Source: BD1-7 clade bacterium (GTDB lineage: Bacteria; Pseudomonadota; Gammaproteobacteria; Pseudomonadales; DT-91). From it: a stretch of 64,000 bases of DNA. The stretch covers positions 377,287 to 441,286 of the forward strand of contig CACSIO010000034.1 of NCBI GenBank assembly GCA_902705865.1. Reading direction: 5' to 3'. Below are positions 36,092 to 45,406 of the stretch, piece by piece (positions within the stretch are counted from its first letter, which is position 1; each line of letters opens with the position of its first letter). Both the position numbers and the translations under genes were made by a program. The notes beneath the pieces are model-generated. The model was not told the DNA's origin and ran no database searches. It saw only the letters and a list, made by a program, of their open reading frames with translations.

Positions 36092-36850
36092 CTAGTGAGC
36101 TATGTCTGGATTAGGTCTTTGGGCAACCAAGCAAAGCACACCTTTGCCGCCACCAGAGAAAAACTCTCGATACTCATCACACATAACCAGTTCATCGTAA
36201 AAACTGCTTTCAACTTCGAAACCTGCGCCCTCAAGCTCTCTAGTCATCGTTTCAACCGTAAAAAGATGCATAAACTGACAACGTGACTCTTCAGAAAATT
36301 TAGCCTGAAAGTGCTCAGGAATATCCTCTTCGTACAACTCGCCGGGCCACCGTTCACCTTTCTCCTTACGTTGATGAAATGCATCCAATGTGTCGAAGTT
36401 TTTAATAAAAGGCGTACCGACATTGATATACAGCTTGCCTCCCGGTTGCAACCAACGGTAGATTTTTTGCAGCCCAATCTGCAGTTCAGGCCCTTTTAAA
36501 AAATGAAAAACATAAGAGGATAATGCAGCACTGATACTTTCATCGGGAAGCTCAATGCCATCCGGAAATGACGCGCAGACTGTCATTAACAAGGGGTGGT
36601 AGGTTTTAGGTACAGCATCAATCAACTGATCCAAATGCCGCTGTTCAAGATCACACGCAATAACAGCTTGGCCTTTTTCAAGGGTTGGTATCGTTGCAAC
36701 CCCATACGCGCAACCGAGATCAAGAACCGGTTTATCAAACTTGCCCGTCGAGTCGACAAAAGCCTGACTATTACGAATCATCTTTTTGAACATCAACCCG
36801 CGATTATCAACCGTGGGCTTTACCCAATCGTTCTCTTTGATCTGTTCCAT
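36092..36850 (-). CDS. SAM-dependent methyltransferase (class I)
   Basis: The 252-residue protein has the Rossmann-type SAM site: motif I VLDLGCAYGVATIP (about residues 42-55), motif II acidic residue in AVIACDLEQ, then YVFHFLKGPELQ and LQPGGKLYINVGTPF as the post-motif strands. No substrate-specific motif is visible. A hairpin lies just upstream (36873-36892). It is separated from the hyp cluster by 160 bases. Confidence 0.85.
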   Translation of the reverse strand: MEQIKENDWVKPTVDNRGLMFKKMIRNSQAFVDSTGKFDKPVLDLGCAYGVATIPTLEKGQAVIACDLEQRHLDQLIDAVPKTYHPLLMTVCASFPDGIELPDESISAALSSYVFHFLKGPELQIGLQKIYRWLQPGGKLYINVGTPFIKNFDTLDAFHQRKEKGERWPGELYEEDIPEHFQAKFSEESRCQFMHLFTVETMTRELEGAGFEVESSFYDELVMCDEYREFFSGGGKGVLCLVAQRPNPDIAH

Positions 36851-36872
36851 GCATCACCCGCAAGGTTATGAA

Positions 36873-36892
36873 TACCTTTCATTGGAAAGGTA
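36873..36892. promoter_or_regulatory. Perfect dyad upstream of the methyltransferase gene
   Basis: TACCTTTC-ATTG-GAAAGGTA has eight-base arms that pair perfectly around a four-base centre. It lies 22 bases from the start codon, so it could be an operator or a leader hairpin that affects translation. Confidence 0.4.
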
Positions 36893-37010
36893 ATGCGGCC
36901 AGCGGGTTCATCAAAAAGAGATAAAAGGAAATAAATGACAGGGAAGAGCAACGAAAAACAGCATTCTGACGAATAAAAACAATGATTTAGATGTTATATC
37001 TCATCTAAAA

Positions 37011-38081
37011 TCAACAGATCCTAGGAAGCTGTTCGCCGGATAGCGCGTGTACAAGCCGGTCAGATCCAAACGCCGTTTGCATAAGCACACGAGGGCGCGC
37101 AGCACCTGCCTCACGTACTACGCCAATGCGCGTTGCTGCACGACATTGCGGCCATTGTCGAAGAACCCCCAAAGCTTTTTCAACATCACTCTCAGCAACG
37201 AATAACGCAAAACACCCTTCATTAGCGACTTGCAGCGCGTTGAGGCCAAATACTTCACAGGCCGCATCGACCATCGGGTGAATCGGGATCTGCGATTCAG
37301 TGATATGGACATCCATCCCCGAGCCATCAGCCATCTCTACAAGCGCCGTCGCGAGGCCGCCGCGTGTTAAATCACGCATAGCGCGCGGTACAATACCAGC
37401 TGAGGCGAGTGAGCCAACTACAGGGCTCAATAACGCGCAATCACTGACGATATCGCTATCGAATGCGGTTTGCTCCCGGCTCGCTAATACCGCAGCACCA
37501 TGACGACCAATATCATTACTGAGAATCACCGCGTTGCCAGCAGCGATATTATTAATGCCCGGCACATCAATAAATTCATCTGCGACCACACCAACCCCCG
37601 CAGTATTGATAAACACACCATCACCTTTGCCGCGCTCAACAACTTTGGTATCGCCGGTGATAATCTGAACCCCAGCGTCTTTTGCTTGCGCAGCCATCGA
37701 ACGCACAATCTTTGTTAGTAACGTAATGCTAAGCCCTTCTTCCAGAATAAAACCAGCACTCAGATATTTGGGGATGGCCCCGCGCATCGCCAAATCGTTA
37801 CAGGTACCAGCGACGGCTAAGTCGCCGATATTACCGCCGGGGAATTCCAACGGGTTAACCACATAACTGTCGGTTGTCATTGCCCAACGCGCTGCATTGC
37901 CTCTTGAGTCAACGTGTGGGGTACACATATCCAGAAGCGCCGCATCTTCTTGGTTAGAATCGGCGCCAAAGGCGGGCAAAAAAACGGTTTCAACAAGCTT
38001 ACGTGTTTGTACACCACCCGCGCCATGCGCCAGTGTGATATGTGTGCCTGCTTGATGTTCAACGGGGCAAATCAGATTCAT
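37011..38081 (-). CDS. hypE: HypE, hydrogenase cyanide-ligand synthesis
   Basis: The 356-residue protein dehydrates the S-carbamoyl group received from HypF to thiocyanate, the source of the CN ligands of the NiFe site. Marks include ITLAHGAGGVQTRKLV near the N-terminus, MTTDSYVVNPLEFPGGNIGDLAV, and the C-terminal PRIC whose last cysteine carries the carbamoyl group. The ATG at 38081 has GAGG seven bases upstream; a TTG directly before it is not needed. It is the last gene of the hypF-C-D-E operon. Confidence 0.96.
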   Translation of the reverse strand: MNLICPVEHQAGTHITLAHGAGGVQTRKLVETVFLPAFGADSNQEDAALLDMCTPHVDSRGNAARWAMTTDSYVVNPLEFPGGNIGDLAVAGTCNDLAMRGAIPKYLSAGFILEEGLSITLLTKIVRSMAAQAKDAGVQIITGDTKVVERGKGDGVFINTAGVGVVADEFIDVPGINNIAAGNAVILSNDIGRHGAAVLASREQTAFDSDIVSDCALLSPVVGSLASAGIVPRAMRDLTRGGLATALVEMADGSGMDVHITESQIPIHPMVDAACEVFGLNALQVANEGCFALFVAESDVEKALGVLRQWPQCRAATRIGVVREAGAARPRVLMQTAFGSDRLVHALSGEQLPRIC

Positions 38082-38157
38082 CAAAAAACCTCATACGTTT
38101 GAAAACGAGAAAACACGTATTGATGGATTCCCTGAAGGATGCAGATGGGTCTAATCA

Positions 38158-39252
38158 TCACGGCCGCTCCAAATGCCGGTAGCGAAACCAAGCACTGCAG
38201 GCGCCCTCTTCCGAAACCATCGGGGCTCCCAACGGAGTTTCAGGCGTACATGCAACGCCGAAAGCATCACACTCATGGGGTTTTATTAGCCCCTGTAACA
38301 CTAAACCTGACTGGCAATCTGATGCCAATGTATCACCAACACCGGTTACGCCAAACTTGCGCTCGGCGTCATATTGCTCAAATTCGCGCCTAATTCCCAA
38401 GCCACTATCAGGAATCACTCCCAAGCCACGCCATGATTTATCGATACGCTCAAATACTGAAAAAATACCTTCTTGAGCAACACGATTTCCCGGTGCAGCC
38501 ACAACACGTTGGAATTTGTTGATAACCTCTGCTCTTCCCGATTCCAGCATATCGACTGCCGACTCTACCCCCAATAAAATGTCCACGGGTTCGAACCCGG
38601 TAATCACGATCGGCTTGCCTAAGCTTTTTGCCAGCGGCTCGTATTCAGCTGTACCCATCACAGTACATACATGCCCTGCTGCAAGAAATCCGTCGATCGC
38701 GCAATCAGGCTGCCGGCTAATCATTTCTAACGCTGCTGGAACAGTAACCTGAGAGACTAACATCGAAAAATTCTTAACGTCGGCGCCTGCCGCGGTACGT
38801 AAAGCCTGCGCATTCACCGCTGATGTGGTTTCAAACCCAACCGCGAGGAACACGATTTCGCACTGAGGATTTTCCTGAGCCAGCGCAACCGCCTCCATGG
38901 GTGAATATATCAACCGGATATCTGCGCCTTCAGCTCTTGCATCGAGCAAGGAGCGCTTACTTCCAGGCACACGCAGCATATCGCCGTATGAACAGACGAT
39001 AACCCGATGTGTGATTGCTAAATCGATGGCGGCATCCAAGATTTCTGCGGGCGTTACACAAACCGGGCATCCCGGCCCATGGATCAGCTCGATACCGGCG
39101 GGCAGTAATTGATCGAGCCCGTACTTCATAATGCTATGCGTTTGGCCGCCACACACTTCCATGATTTGCCAATGGCCTGTCAAACGGCGCTCAATCCGTT
39201 TAAGAACAGCAGCAACCGCGTCAGGGTCACGAAATTCATTAAGGTACTTCAT
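38158..39252 (-). CDS. hypD: HypD, Fe-S hydrogenase maturation protein
   Basis: The 364-residue protein works with HypC as the scaffold for Fe(CN)2CO assembly. Conserved motifs are MEVCGGQTHSIMKYGL, HGPGCPVCVTP and the later GHVCTVMGTAEYE; C-terminal cysteines in GLVLQGLIKPHECDAFG-like sequence can bind the 4Fe-4S cluster. AAGGAG lies five bases before the ATG. It sits between hypC and hypE. Confidence 0.96.
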   Translation of the reverse strand: MKYLNEFRDPDAVAAVLKRIERRLTGHWQIMEVCGGQTHSIMKYGLDQLLPAGIELIHGPGCPVCVTPAEILDAAIDLAITHRVIVCSYGDMLRVPGSKRSLLDARAEGADIRLIYSPMEAVALAQENPQCEIVFLAVGFETTSAVNAQALRTAAGADVKNFSMLVSQVTVPAALEMISRQPDCAIDGFLAAGHVCTVMGTAEYEPLAKSLGKPIVITGFEPVDILLGVESAVDMLESGRAEVINKFQRVVAAPGNRVAQEGIFSVFERIDKSWRGLGVIPDSGLGIRREFEQYDAERKFGVTGVGDTLASDCQSGLVLQGLIKPHECDAFGVACTPETPLGAPMVSEEGACSAWFRYRHLERP

Positions 39253-39358
39253 GCTGACTCCTTGAACGCTGGTTTACAGAGCTTCCCTGAATGTACATGC
39301 TTTCCATCGTCACTAATCTCATTCTTTATGTCCGATGTGCGGAATTCAGTGTGTGACC

Positions 39359-39601
39359 TTACGAATCTGCGTCAAACTCAGCATGCATCGCCGCCACATC
39401 CGCCAGCGTCTGCAAGGCCTCTGCTTCATCAATACGATTAAGCGCAAATCCTGCGTGAACGATAACGTAATCGCCTTCGGATGCTTCAGGCACAAGCGCC
39501 AAATCACAGGATTTGGTCACACCGTTAAAACTAACAACACCAACGGATTGCTCACCCTGTCGATGAATCGCTTGAAGCTTCCCTGGAATTGCCAGACACA
39601 T
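39359..39601 (-). CDS. hypC: HypC/HypG hydrogenase maturation chaperone
   Basis: The 80-residue protein starts with MCLAIPGKLQAI, in which Cys2 is essential for binding HypD and the hydrogenase large-subunit precursor. The frame is open upstream, but the conserved N-terminal methionine-cysteine fixes the start. It begins 13 bases after the hypF stop codon. A central FNGVTKSCDLALVP strand and GDYVIVHAGFALNRID complete the family pattern. Confidence 0.95.
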   Translation of the reverse strand: MCLAIPGKLQAIHRQGEQSVGVVSFNGVTKSCDLALVPEASEGDYVIVHAGFALNRIDEAEALQTLADVAAMHAEFDADS

Positions 39602-39614
39602 GGTTTTATTACCC

Positions 39615-42056
39615 TTAATTCGCACGCTGGTGAGCGGCGCTGCGCAACCCAGCAATAACCTGCCCGACTGAAATACCACTATCGTTAAGTGGTACACGTT
39701 GAGGCCAGAACACATCAACACCCTGCTCTCGAAATCGCTCGGCTGTCATCAATAACAGTAATGAATTTTGAAAACACCCACCCGAAAGCGACACGTTAGA
39801 CGCGCCGTGCATTGAAGCAACCAAACAACACACATCAGACAACCACCGAATAAATCCATTCGCGCATTCAGCAGGCCCAAGATGCAAAGACATTAACAGC
39901 GACGAAATCATTGGCCGCCAGTCAACCAGTGTACGCCCATCTTGCCAATCAATAACAGGGGAACCCAAATCAACGGCACAATCGTTATCGGCGGATTCTG
40001 CGGCGACTTGCAAGCGCAGCGCAGCCTCTGCTTCGTAGGTGTTTTCATAAGCAACACCGATGATGGCAGCAACAGCGTCAAACAACCGCCCAACAGCAGA
40101 TGTTGTAGGAAGATTGACGTGTTGGTTGGCCGCCAATTGATGATGCAACCAATGCCACTGTTGCTGAGAAAGCGCCGATGATACCCTCAATCGATCGGCA
40201 GCAGCTTTTATCTCGGCTGAAAGACCGGCATCAGTTAACTGGAATAACAACGAATAGGCCATTACCGCCGGGTACTCAAAAGCCAACTCACCACCAGCAA
40301 AGTGCATGGGTAGAAAGCTGCCAATATGCTCCGGGAGTGTATCCGCTGCTGCAGAAATAGAAAAAAACTCACCGCCCCATAACGTCGAAGAATACGGAGA
40401 TGTTTCCTCCAGTACCTGTACCGGCGGATAACCCAGTCCATCCCAAACAATGCCCATGTATGTGTTAGAGAAGGTCGTTTCAGCCTGAATCGAAAGCGCG
40501 TGAGCCAGATGGTGCTGGACACAAATCGAGGGTGCACCAAGCATTTCAGGCTCATTACGCATCAACGCATGGCTGTCTGCAACCACCAAGCTTCGCTGGT
40601 CTTCAGAAATGTTACCCAGTAGAGATGCTAGCCGTTGCTCACGCAACAAGTGCGTTTGAGCGTTGGCCAAATCCCCCAGATACCGGCCCAGCAACAATCG
40701 ACCATCACTGGCCGTTGCTAGCGTGTTCTTTTGCCACCCACCTAAACCAACAATCGTTTCGGCTGCGGTAGCTGAAAAAGGAAATTGCATAGGGATCAAA
40801 CCGCGAGCCGGGCGAATAGTCATCGTTTTACCGTCGACAATCTGCATAATGCTGTCATCAAGCCCATCTACGAGTGTAAGTTCGTGGTCAACGATAATAT
40901 CGACAGCCTGCAACCAATGGTCAGGTATCTCGCTGCTATTGGTCATTAACGGCTCATCTTTAATATTGGCGCTGGTTACCACTAGCGGTTTTGGCCAATA
41001 AGCCATAAGCCCATGATAAAACGCGGTACTAGGCAACATCACCGCGAGACGATTAAGCCCTGGCGCGATCGACGAAGCCAAATAAGACGACGCTTTAAGG
41101 GATAACAACACCAGCGGGCCACTTGCCGAAAGAAGCAATTGCCGCTCTTCAGCACTCACGTGACAAACCTCTGCAACCTTCTCGATAGAGGGAAACATCA
41201 ACGCAAACGGCTTGTTCGCTCTTTGCTTTAGCTCTCGTAAATGCGCGACTGCATTGGGTGATTCGGCGTCTGCAAGAATGTGTAGGCCACTGAGGCTTTT
41301 CACAATGGCCAATGCGTCTTTATCGAACGTTGTCACCAATTGTTGGCAGATTGCTGGGGAATCAGCGTCTGTGAATGGGTGATCTTTGCTTTTTAAGCGA
41401 AACGTTGGGCCACATGCGGGGCAACTGATGGTTTGTGCGTAGTAACGTCGGTCACCTGCATTATTATATTCTCTTTCACAGTCCGCACACATTGGCCAAT
41501 CAGCGTAGCTTGTTGTATCTCGTTCAAACGGTGTTTTGTCGCTGATCGAATGCCGGGGGCCGCAATCAGTACAACTGATAAAGGCATACTGAAACCGTCT
41601 GTTAGACGGCTCATTAAACTCTACTAGGCATTGCTCACACGGCACGCGATCAGGAATTAACGAGACGTTTACTTGTTTGTTGTACGATCCTTCTTCTGCG
41701 TCAGCATGAAGAATCTGGAATTCTGCCGCGTCTAAATACTCCAAGGGAATACAACCCTTTGCACAGCGTTGCAATCGTGCCTGCACACGCACGCCGGGCT
41801 GAAGAAAGCCGCGCAACTGACGGATAAACTGCCGCAGAGCAATTCGAGACCCAACGGCATAAATATCAACCTGCCCCTGTCTATTGATGATATTGCCGCT
41901 GATGCCGGCTTGATCGGCCATTTTTTTACAAAATGGCCGCATGCCTACGCCCTGAACAGCACCGACCAGTCGAAGAGACAATACGCGCGCAGGCAAATCG
42001 CTTTTGTTGGTAGAGTATGTAGGTGGTATTTGGGGCATAGAGTTATTCAAATGCAT
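39615..42056 (-). CDS. hypF: HypF, carbamoyltransferase for hydrogenase maturation
   Basis: The 813-residue protein makes the carbamoyl group used for CN ligands. In order it has an acylphosphatase domain (LVGAVQGVGMRPF, about residues 30-110), two zinc-finger motifs (CEQCLVEF..CTDCGPR and CADCERE..CPACG, about 125-215), a YrdC-like domain (about 230-410), and a Kae1-like carbamoyltransferase domain with VQHHLAHALS (near 525) and SLSGGCFQN (near 755). It opens the minus-strand hyp operon and is divergent from hoxF. Confidence 0.96.
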   Translation of the reverse strand: MHLNNSMPQIPPTYSTNKSDLPARVLSLRLVGAVQGVGMRPFCKKMADQAGISGNIINRQGQVDIYAVGSRIALRQFIRQLRGFLQPGVRVQARLQRCAKGCIPLEYLDAAEFQILHADAEEGSYNKQVNVSLIPDRVPCEQCLVEFNEPSNRRFQYAFISCTDCGPRHSISDKTPFERDTTSYADWPMCADCEREYNNAGDRRYYAQTISCPACGPTFRLKSKDHPFTDADSPAICQQLVTTFDKDALAIVKSLSGLHILADAESPNAVAHLRELKQRANKPFALMFPSIEKVAEVCHVSAEERQLLLSASGPLVLLSLKASSYLASSIAPGLNRLAVMLPSTAFYHGLMAYWPKPLVVTSANIKDEPLMTNSSEIPDHWLQAVDIIVDHELTLVDGLDDSIMQIVDGKTMTIRPARGLIPMQFPFSATAAETIVGLGGWQKNTLATASDGRLLLGRYLGDLANAQTHLLREQRLASLLGNISEDQRSLVVADSHALMRNEPEMLGAPSICVQHHLAHALSIQAETTFSNTYMGIVWDGLGYPPVQVLEETSPYSSTLWGGEFFSISAAADTLPEHIGSFLPMHFAGGELAFEYPAVMAYSLLFQLTDAGLSAEIKAAADRLRVSSALSQQQWHWLHHQLAANQHVNLPTTSAVGRLFDAVAAIIGVAYENTYEAEAALRLQVAAESADNDCAVDLGSPVIDWQDGRTLVDWRPMISSLLMSLHLGPAECANGFIRWLSDVCCLVASMHGASNVSLSGGCFQNSLLLLMTAERFREQGVDVFWPQRVPLNDSGISVGQVIAGLRSAAHQRAN

Positions 42057-42136
42057 CGACAGGCTAAAACTGTTATATCGGATTTACTGGCAGCAACGCA
42101 AAACCTAACGTATTTTTTTAAGCACTGAAACAGAAG

Positions 42137-42177
42137 ATGATATACGTCATAGACATAGCATCCATGACGTTCATCAT
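42137..42177. promoter_or_regulatory. Long inverted repeat between hypF and hoxF
   Basis: Arm ATGATATACGTCAT (42137-42150) and arm ATGACGTTCATCAT (42164-42177) are inverted copies matching at 12 of 14 positions with a 13-base spacer. The position between the two divergent hydrogenase operons suggests a shared operator. Regulator unknown. Confidence 0.5.
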
Positions 42178-42180
42178 ATT

Positions 42181-42197
42181 AGCCGTTACCAACGGCT
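42181..42197. promoter_or_regulatory. Perfect short hairpin in the hyp/hox intergenic region
   Basis: AGCCGTT-ACC-AACGGCT pairs perfectly over seven bases with a three-base loop. No T run follows, so an operator or leader structure is more likely than a terminator. Confidence 0.4.
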
Positions 42198-42222
42198 TCT
42201 GCTGTCGAATGATGAATAACAG

Positions 42223-42286
42223 TTGATGTCCATATCATGGATAAGACGAGCGACGTCCAGACACAGCCATTGATGTCTATCATTGG
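42223..42286 (+). promoter_or_regulatory. Direct repeats TTGATGTC before hoxF
   Basis: TTGATGTC at 42223-42230 and 42270-42277, each followed within a few bases by ATCAT, are 47 bases apart, or about four and a half helix turns. They lie 50-100 bases before the GTG start of hoxF and may bind an activator. Confidence 0.35.
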
Positions 42287-42325
42287 TATTCGATCCAGCA
42301 AACCGCATCAAAGGTCGACTTTATC

Positions 42326-44038
42326 GTGTTTACAGAAAAAATCGGGCCATACTCCTACGACCCTGAAGTACCCGAAACGATCGACTGGCTATCGGAGCCA
42401 TCAACAATCGACCCACAATTGATGTTGCAACACTTGGTCGACCTGAATCAGCGATTCGGCTACGTCCCTGAGCACTTTCAACAGCTACTGGCCAACAAAA
42501 CGGGGCTTACTAAAACCGAAATACGCGGTGTTATTGATTTTTTCCACCTGATCGATGCAGAGCCCACAGCACAATGGGTTGTTCACGCCAGCACCAATAT
42601 CACTGACATCATGCTCGGCCAACAACACAATATTGAGGTGTTAAACAATTTTGCTGCGCGCAACCCGGGGCTAATAGCGGTAAAACAAACATCGTGTACA
42701 GGTTTATGCGACGTCGGGCCGGCGCTCTTGATTAATGGATTTGCTGTGCCTAGCGTTAGCCCACAACGCCTAGATGAGATACTTGCCGCCATCGAAAGCA
42801 ATCAACCGATGAATACTTGGCCCACAGAATGGTTTTCGATCAATACCGAAATTTATATCAAAGGGGCTTTATTGAATCATCAAATAGAGCCTGGCCATGT
42901 TCTACAAACCATAACGCCATCCAGTCGTCAGGATTTCATGACACGGCTAGAGCAATCTGAACTAAAAGGCCGTGGTGGCGCTGGGTTTCCGACGGCGATT
43001 AAATGGAAGGCCTGCATGCAGGCAAACGACCAAAACAAAGTGATCGTTTGTAACGCGGATGAAGGCGAGCCAGGCACCTTTAAAGATCGGGTGCTTCTGG
43101 ATCAGTTTCTCGACAATGTTCTCGAAGGTATGGCCATCTGCGCTCGAGTGATCGGTGCAAAGCAAGGTTATATCTATTTGCGCAAAGAATACTTGTTTAT
43201 GCTCGATCAAATGCAAGCGCATATCGAAAGGCGATTACAAGAAGGATCGCTAACCACCTTCATTGACGATCAGCTCGCGCAATTTCCGATAACCATTCAT
43301 ATCGGCGCAGGCGCTTATATTTGCGGCGAAGAATCCGCCATGCTCGACTCCATGGAAGGTAAACGTGGCATCCCTCGTATTAAACCACCCCTGCCCGTCG
43401 ATCATGGCTTGATGGGTAAGCCAACCGTCGTTAACAACGTCGAAACCTTTTGCAACGTTACCCTACTCGCTGACAAAGGCCTCAGCGCTTTCATCAAAAC
43501 CGACGAAAACGTATCAACAGGCTCTAAATTGCATAGTATCAGTGGCGACTGCACAAGACCGGGTATCTACGAATTTCCATTGGGTACACCCGTTAGCGAG
43601 ATACTTGATACTTGCGGTGCTAGTGATGCCTCGCTAGTGCAGATTGGTGGCGCTGCGGGATACATGATCGACCGAGATCAATTTGATATCGCCATTGACT
43701 ACACCCGTCTGCATAGCGCCGGTGCCATCATGGTATTTAACGAAAGTCGGAAAGCTGACGAAATCCTCACGAACTTCGCCCACTTTTTTGCTGAAGAAAG
43801 CTGTGGATTCTGCACGCCTTGTCGTGGCGGCACTCACATGTTCGAACACTACGCACACGCGCTGAATCGCGGTGATCTTAGAGGTTCAGACATACAGCAT
43901 GCACTCGGTGCCTGTGATCTGATGATGGCAGCGAGTCATTGCGGCCTGGGTAAAACTGCCGGGAGTTCAATGAAACAAATCCTGAGCGACCATGTTCTAC
44001 CGACTTTCGTCCCAGCAGAGATCATCGCCCATGACTAA
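42326..44038 (+). CDS. hoxF: HoxF, diaphorase subunit of NAD-reducing hydrogenase
   Basis: The 570-residue subunit carries NAD(H) and FMN in the diaphorase half of the enzyme. Residues about 1-150 are NuoE-like; the rest is NuoF-like, with GRGGAGFPTAIKW (near 215), CNADEGEPGTFKDR, GAGAYICGEESAMLDS and the 4Fe-4S motif ESCGFCTPCRGGTHM (near 490). In the NuoE-like part only the second cysteine pair (CTGLC) is present; the first pair is missing. The start is GTG, with AAAGG about 11 bases upstream. It overlaps hoxU by eight bases. Confidence 0.94.
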   Translation: MFTEKIGPYSYDPEVPETIDWLSEPSTIDPQLMLQHLVDLNQRFGYVPEHFQQLLANKTGLTKTEIRGVIDFFHLIDAEPTAQWVVHASTNITDIMLGQQHNIEVLNNFAARNPGLIAVKQTSCTGLCDVGPALLINGFAVPSVSPQRLDEILAAIESNQPMNTWPTEWFSINTEIYIKGALLNHQIEPGHVLQTITPSSRQDFMTRLEQSELKGRGGAGFPTAIKWKACMQANDQNKVIVCNADEGEPGTFKDRVLLDQFLDNVLEGMAICARVIGAKQGYIYLRKEYLFMLDQMQAHIERRLQEGSLTTFIDDQLAQFPITIHIGAGAYICGEESAMLDSMEGKRGIPRIKPPLPVDHGLMGKPTVVNNVETFCNVTLLADKGLSAFIKTDENVSTGSKLHSISGDCTRPGIYEFPLGTPVSEILDTCGASDASLVQIGGAAGYMIDRDQFDIAIDYTRLHSAGAIMVFNESRKADEILTNFAHFFAEESCGFCTPCRGGTHMFEHYAHALNRGDLRGSDIQHALGACDLMMAASHCGLGKTAGSSMKQILSDHVLPTFVPAEIIAHD

Positions 44039-44870
44039 TCAATCGAAAGGCAACGCAGAAAATCCGGGCACAAACAAAGGCTCCAGTTCATCAGAATCTT
44101 CACACTCATCCCTCACCATCGACGGCCGAGAGCTAACCCTGAGCGGCGACGAAGGTGAATCGTTATTGGATGTTGCATCTGCACATGGCGAATACATCCC
44201 ACACCTCTGTTATCACAAAAGTCTATCGCCCCATGGCAGCTGCAAACTATGTACCATTAAAGTTGATGGGAAATTTCAATCGGCGTGCCTGACTACAGCC
44301 AAATCTGGCCAGGTTATCGAGAATCACAGCGACGAGATTACCGACTATCGACAGCAAATGATTGAATTGCTGTTCGCGGAAGGCAATCACTTTTGCCCCT
44401 CTTGCGAATTATCGGGAAACTGCCAACTGCAGGCCATGGCCTACGACTTGGGCATCACACACATGCGATTCCCGCTGACGTATCCACGTCGTCGCAAAGA
44501 CGGTAGTCATCCGGATATCTTTCTGGATCGTGATCGTTGCATCAATTGTGCGCTCTGCGTGAGGGCCAGTAACGAAGTTGATGGCAAAAAAGTCTTTGGC
44601 CTCGCTGGCCGTGGTGCAGACAGTTACTTACAAGTTAACTCACCAGACGGCACGCTCGGCAGCTCAGACCTTAGCATCGATGATCTGGCGGCAAATATAT
44701 GCCCAGTCGGCGCTATTTCATCCAAGCACAACAACTATCTGCAACGGCCCGGACAACGTTTGTATGATCAACACAGTATTAGTGAGCTCGGCAACCAACG
44801 GCCCGATTTCGAACACATGAATGACTCCAACATTGATCACGCTGATACGCGTAAAAGCGATCCATCATGA
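44031..44870 (+). CDS. hoxU: HoxU, iron-sulfur subunit of the diaphorase
   Basis: The 279-residue protein has an N-terminal Ser-rich extension (about 30 residues), then a 2Fe-2S ferredoxin domain (HLCYHKSLSPHGSCKLC..SACLT), the HFCPSCELSGNCQLQ motif for a His/Cys-bound 4Fe-4S cluster, and a further DRCINCALC...NICPVG motif. It passes electrons between hydrogenase and flavin modules. The ATG at 44031 overlaps the hoxF stop (ATGACTAA); it is a conventional coupled start. The next gene, hoxY, overlaps by four bases. Confidence 0.94.
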   Translation: MTNQSKGNAENPGTNKGSSSSESSHSSLTIDGRELTLSGDEGESLLDVASAHGEYIPHLCYHKSLSPHGSCKLCTIKVDGKFQSACLTTAKSGQVIENHSDEITDYRQQMIELLFAEGNHFCPSCELSGNCQLQAMAYDLGITHMRFPLTYPRRRKDGSHPDIFLDRDRCINCALCVRASNEVDGKKVFGLAGRGADSYLQVNSPDGTLGSSDLSIDDLAANICPVGAISSKHNNYLQRPGQRLYDQHSISELGNQRPDFEHMNDSNIDHADTRKSDPS

Positions 44871-45406
44871 CAAAAAAACTGAAAGTCGCGACCTGTTCGT
44901 TAGCCGGATGTTTTGGCTGCCATATGTCACTGCTCGACATTGACGAGGATTTGGTTGATCTTCAAAAACACATCGAATTTAACCGCAGCCCGCTAACGGA
45001 CATCAAAACACTCGGTGAATGCGATGTCGGACTAGTTGAAGGCGGCCTATGCAATGAAGATAACCGAGAGGTATTGCTGGAGTTTCGCAAAAAATGCCGG
45101 ATTCTCGTCTCTGTTGGTGCCTGTGCGATCAATGGTGGCGTTCCTGCGTTGCGCAATCAATTCAGCACCGAAGAATGCCTTGAAGAAGTTTACCAGCAAG
45201 GGTTCAACACAACGACTACACTGATCCCCTCAGACCCCGAAATACCTCAGCTTCTCAGCAAGGTTACGCCTAACCATGAATCCGTTGATGTCGACTATTT
45301 TTTGCCCGGCTGCCCTCCCCCGGCCGCCGCATTCAGCGAATTCCTGACCGCACTGATTGAAAATAAACCCATCCATCTCGACTATCCATACCGGCGGTTT
45401 GACTGA
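44867..45406 (+). CDS. hoxY: HoxY, small subunit of NAD-reducing [NiFe] hydrogenase
   Basis: The 179-residue protein carries the 4Fe-4S cluster next to the NiFe site. Cysteine motifs are SLAGCFGCHMSLLDID (near residue 15), GACAINGGVPALRN (near 85) and LPGCPPPAAAF (near 146). It lacks a twin-arginine signal, as expected of a cytoplasmic group 3d enzyme. It overlaps hoxU by ATGA and hoxH by one base. Confidence 0.95.
   Translation: MTKKLKVATCSLAGCFGCHMSLLDIDEDLVDLQKHIEFNRSPLTDIKTLGECDVGLVEGGLCNEDNREVLLEFRKKCRILVSVGACAINGGVPALRNQFSTEECLEEVYQQGFNTTTTLIPSDPEIPQLLSKVTPNHESVDVDYFLPGCPPPAAAFSEFLTALIENKPIHLDYPYRRFD

Noticed and set aside
42221..42240. Possible FNR box TTGATGTCCATATCA before hoxF
   Set aside because: The half-sites are separated by six bases instead of four, and direct repeats explain the sequence better.
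42283..42300. Possible sigma-54 promoter TGGTATTCGATCCAGC before hoxF
   Set aside because: The GG and GC are 11 bases apart instead of 10, and the T residues before GC are missing.
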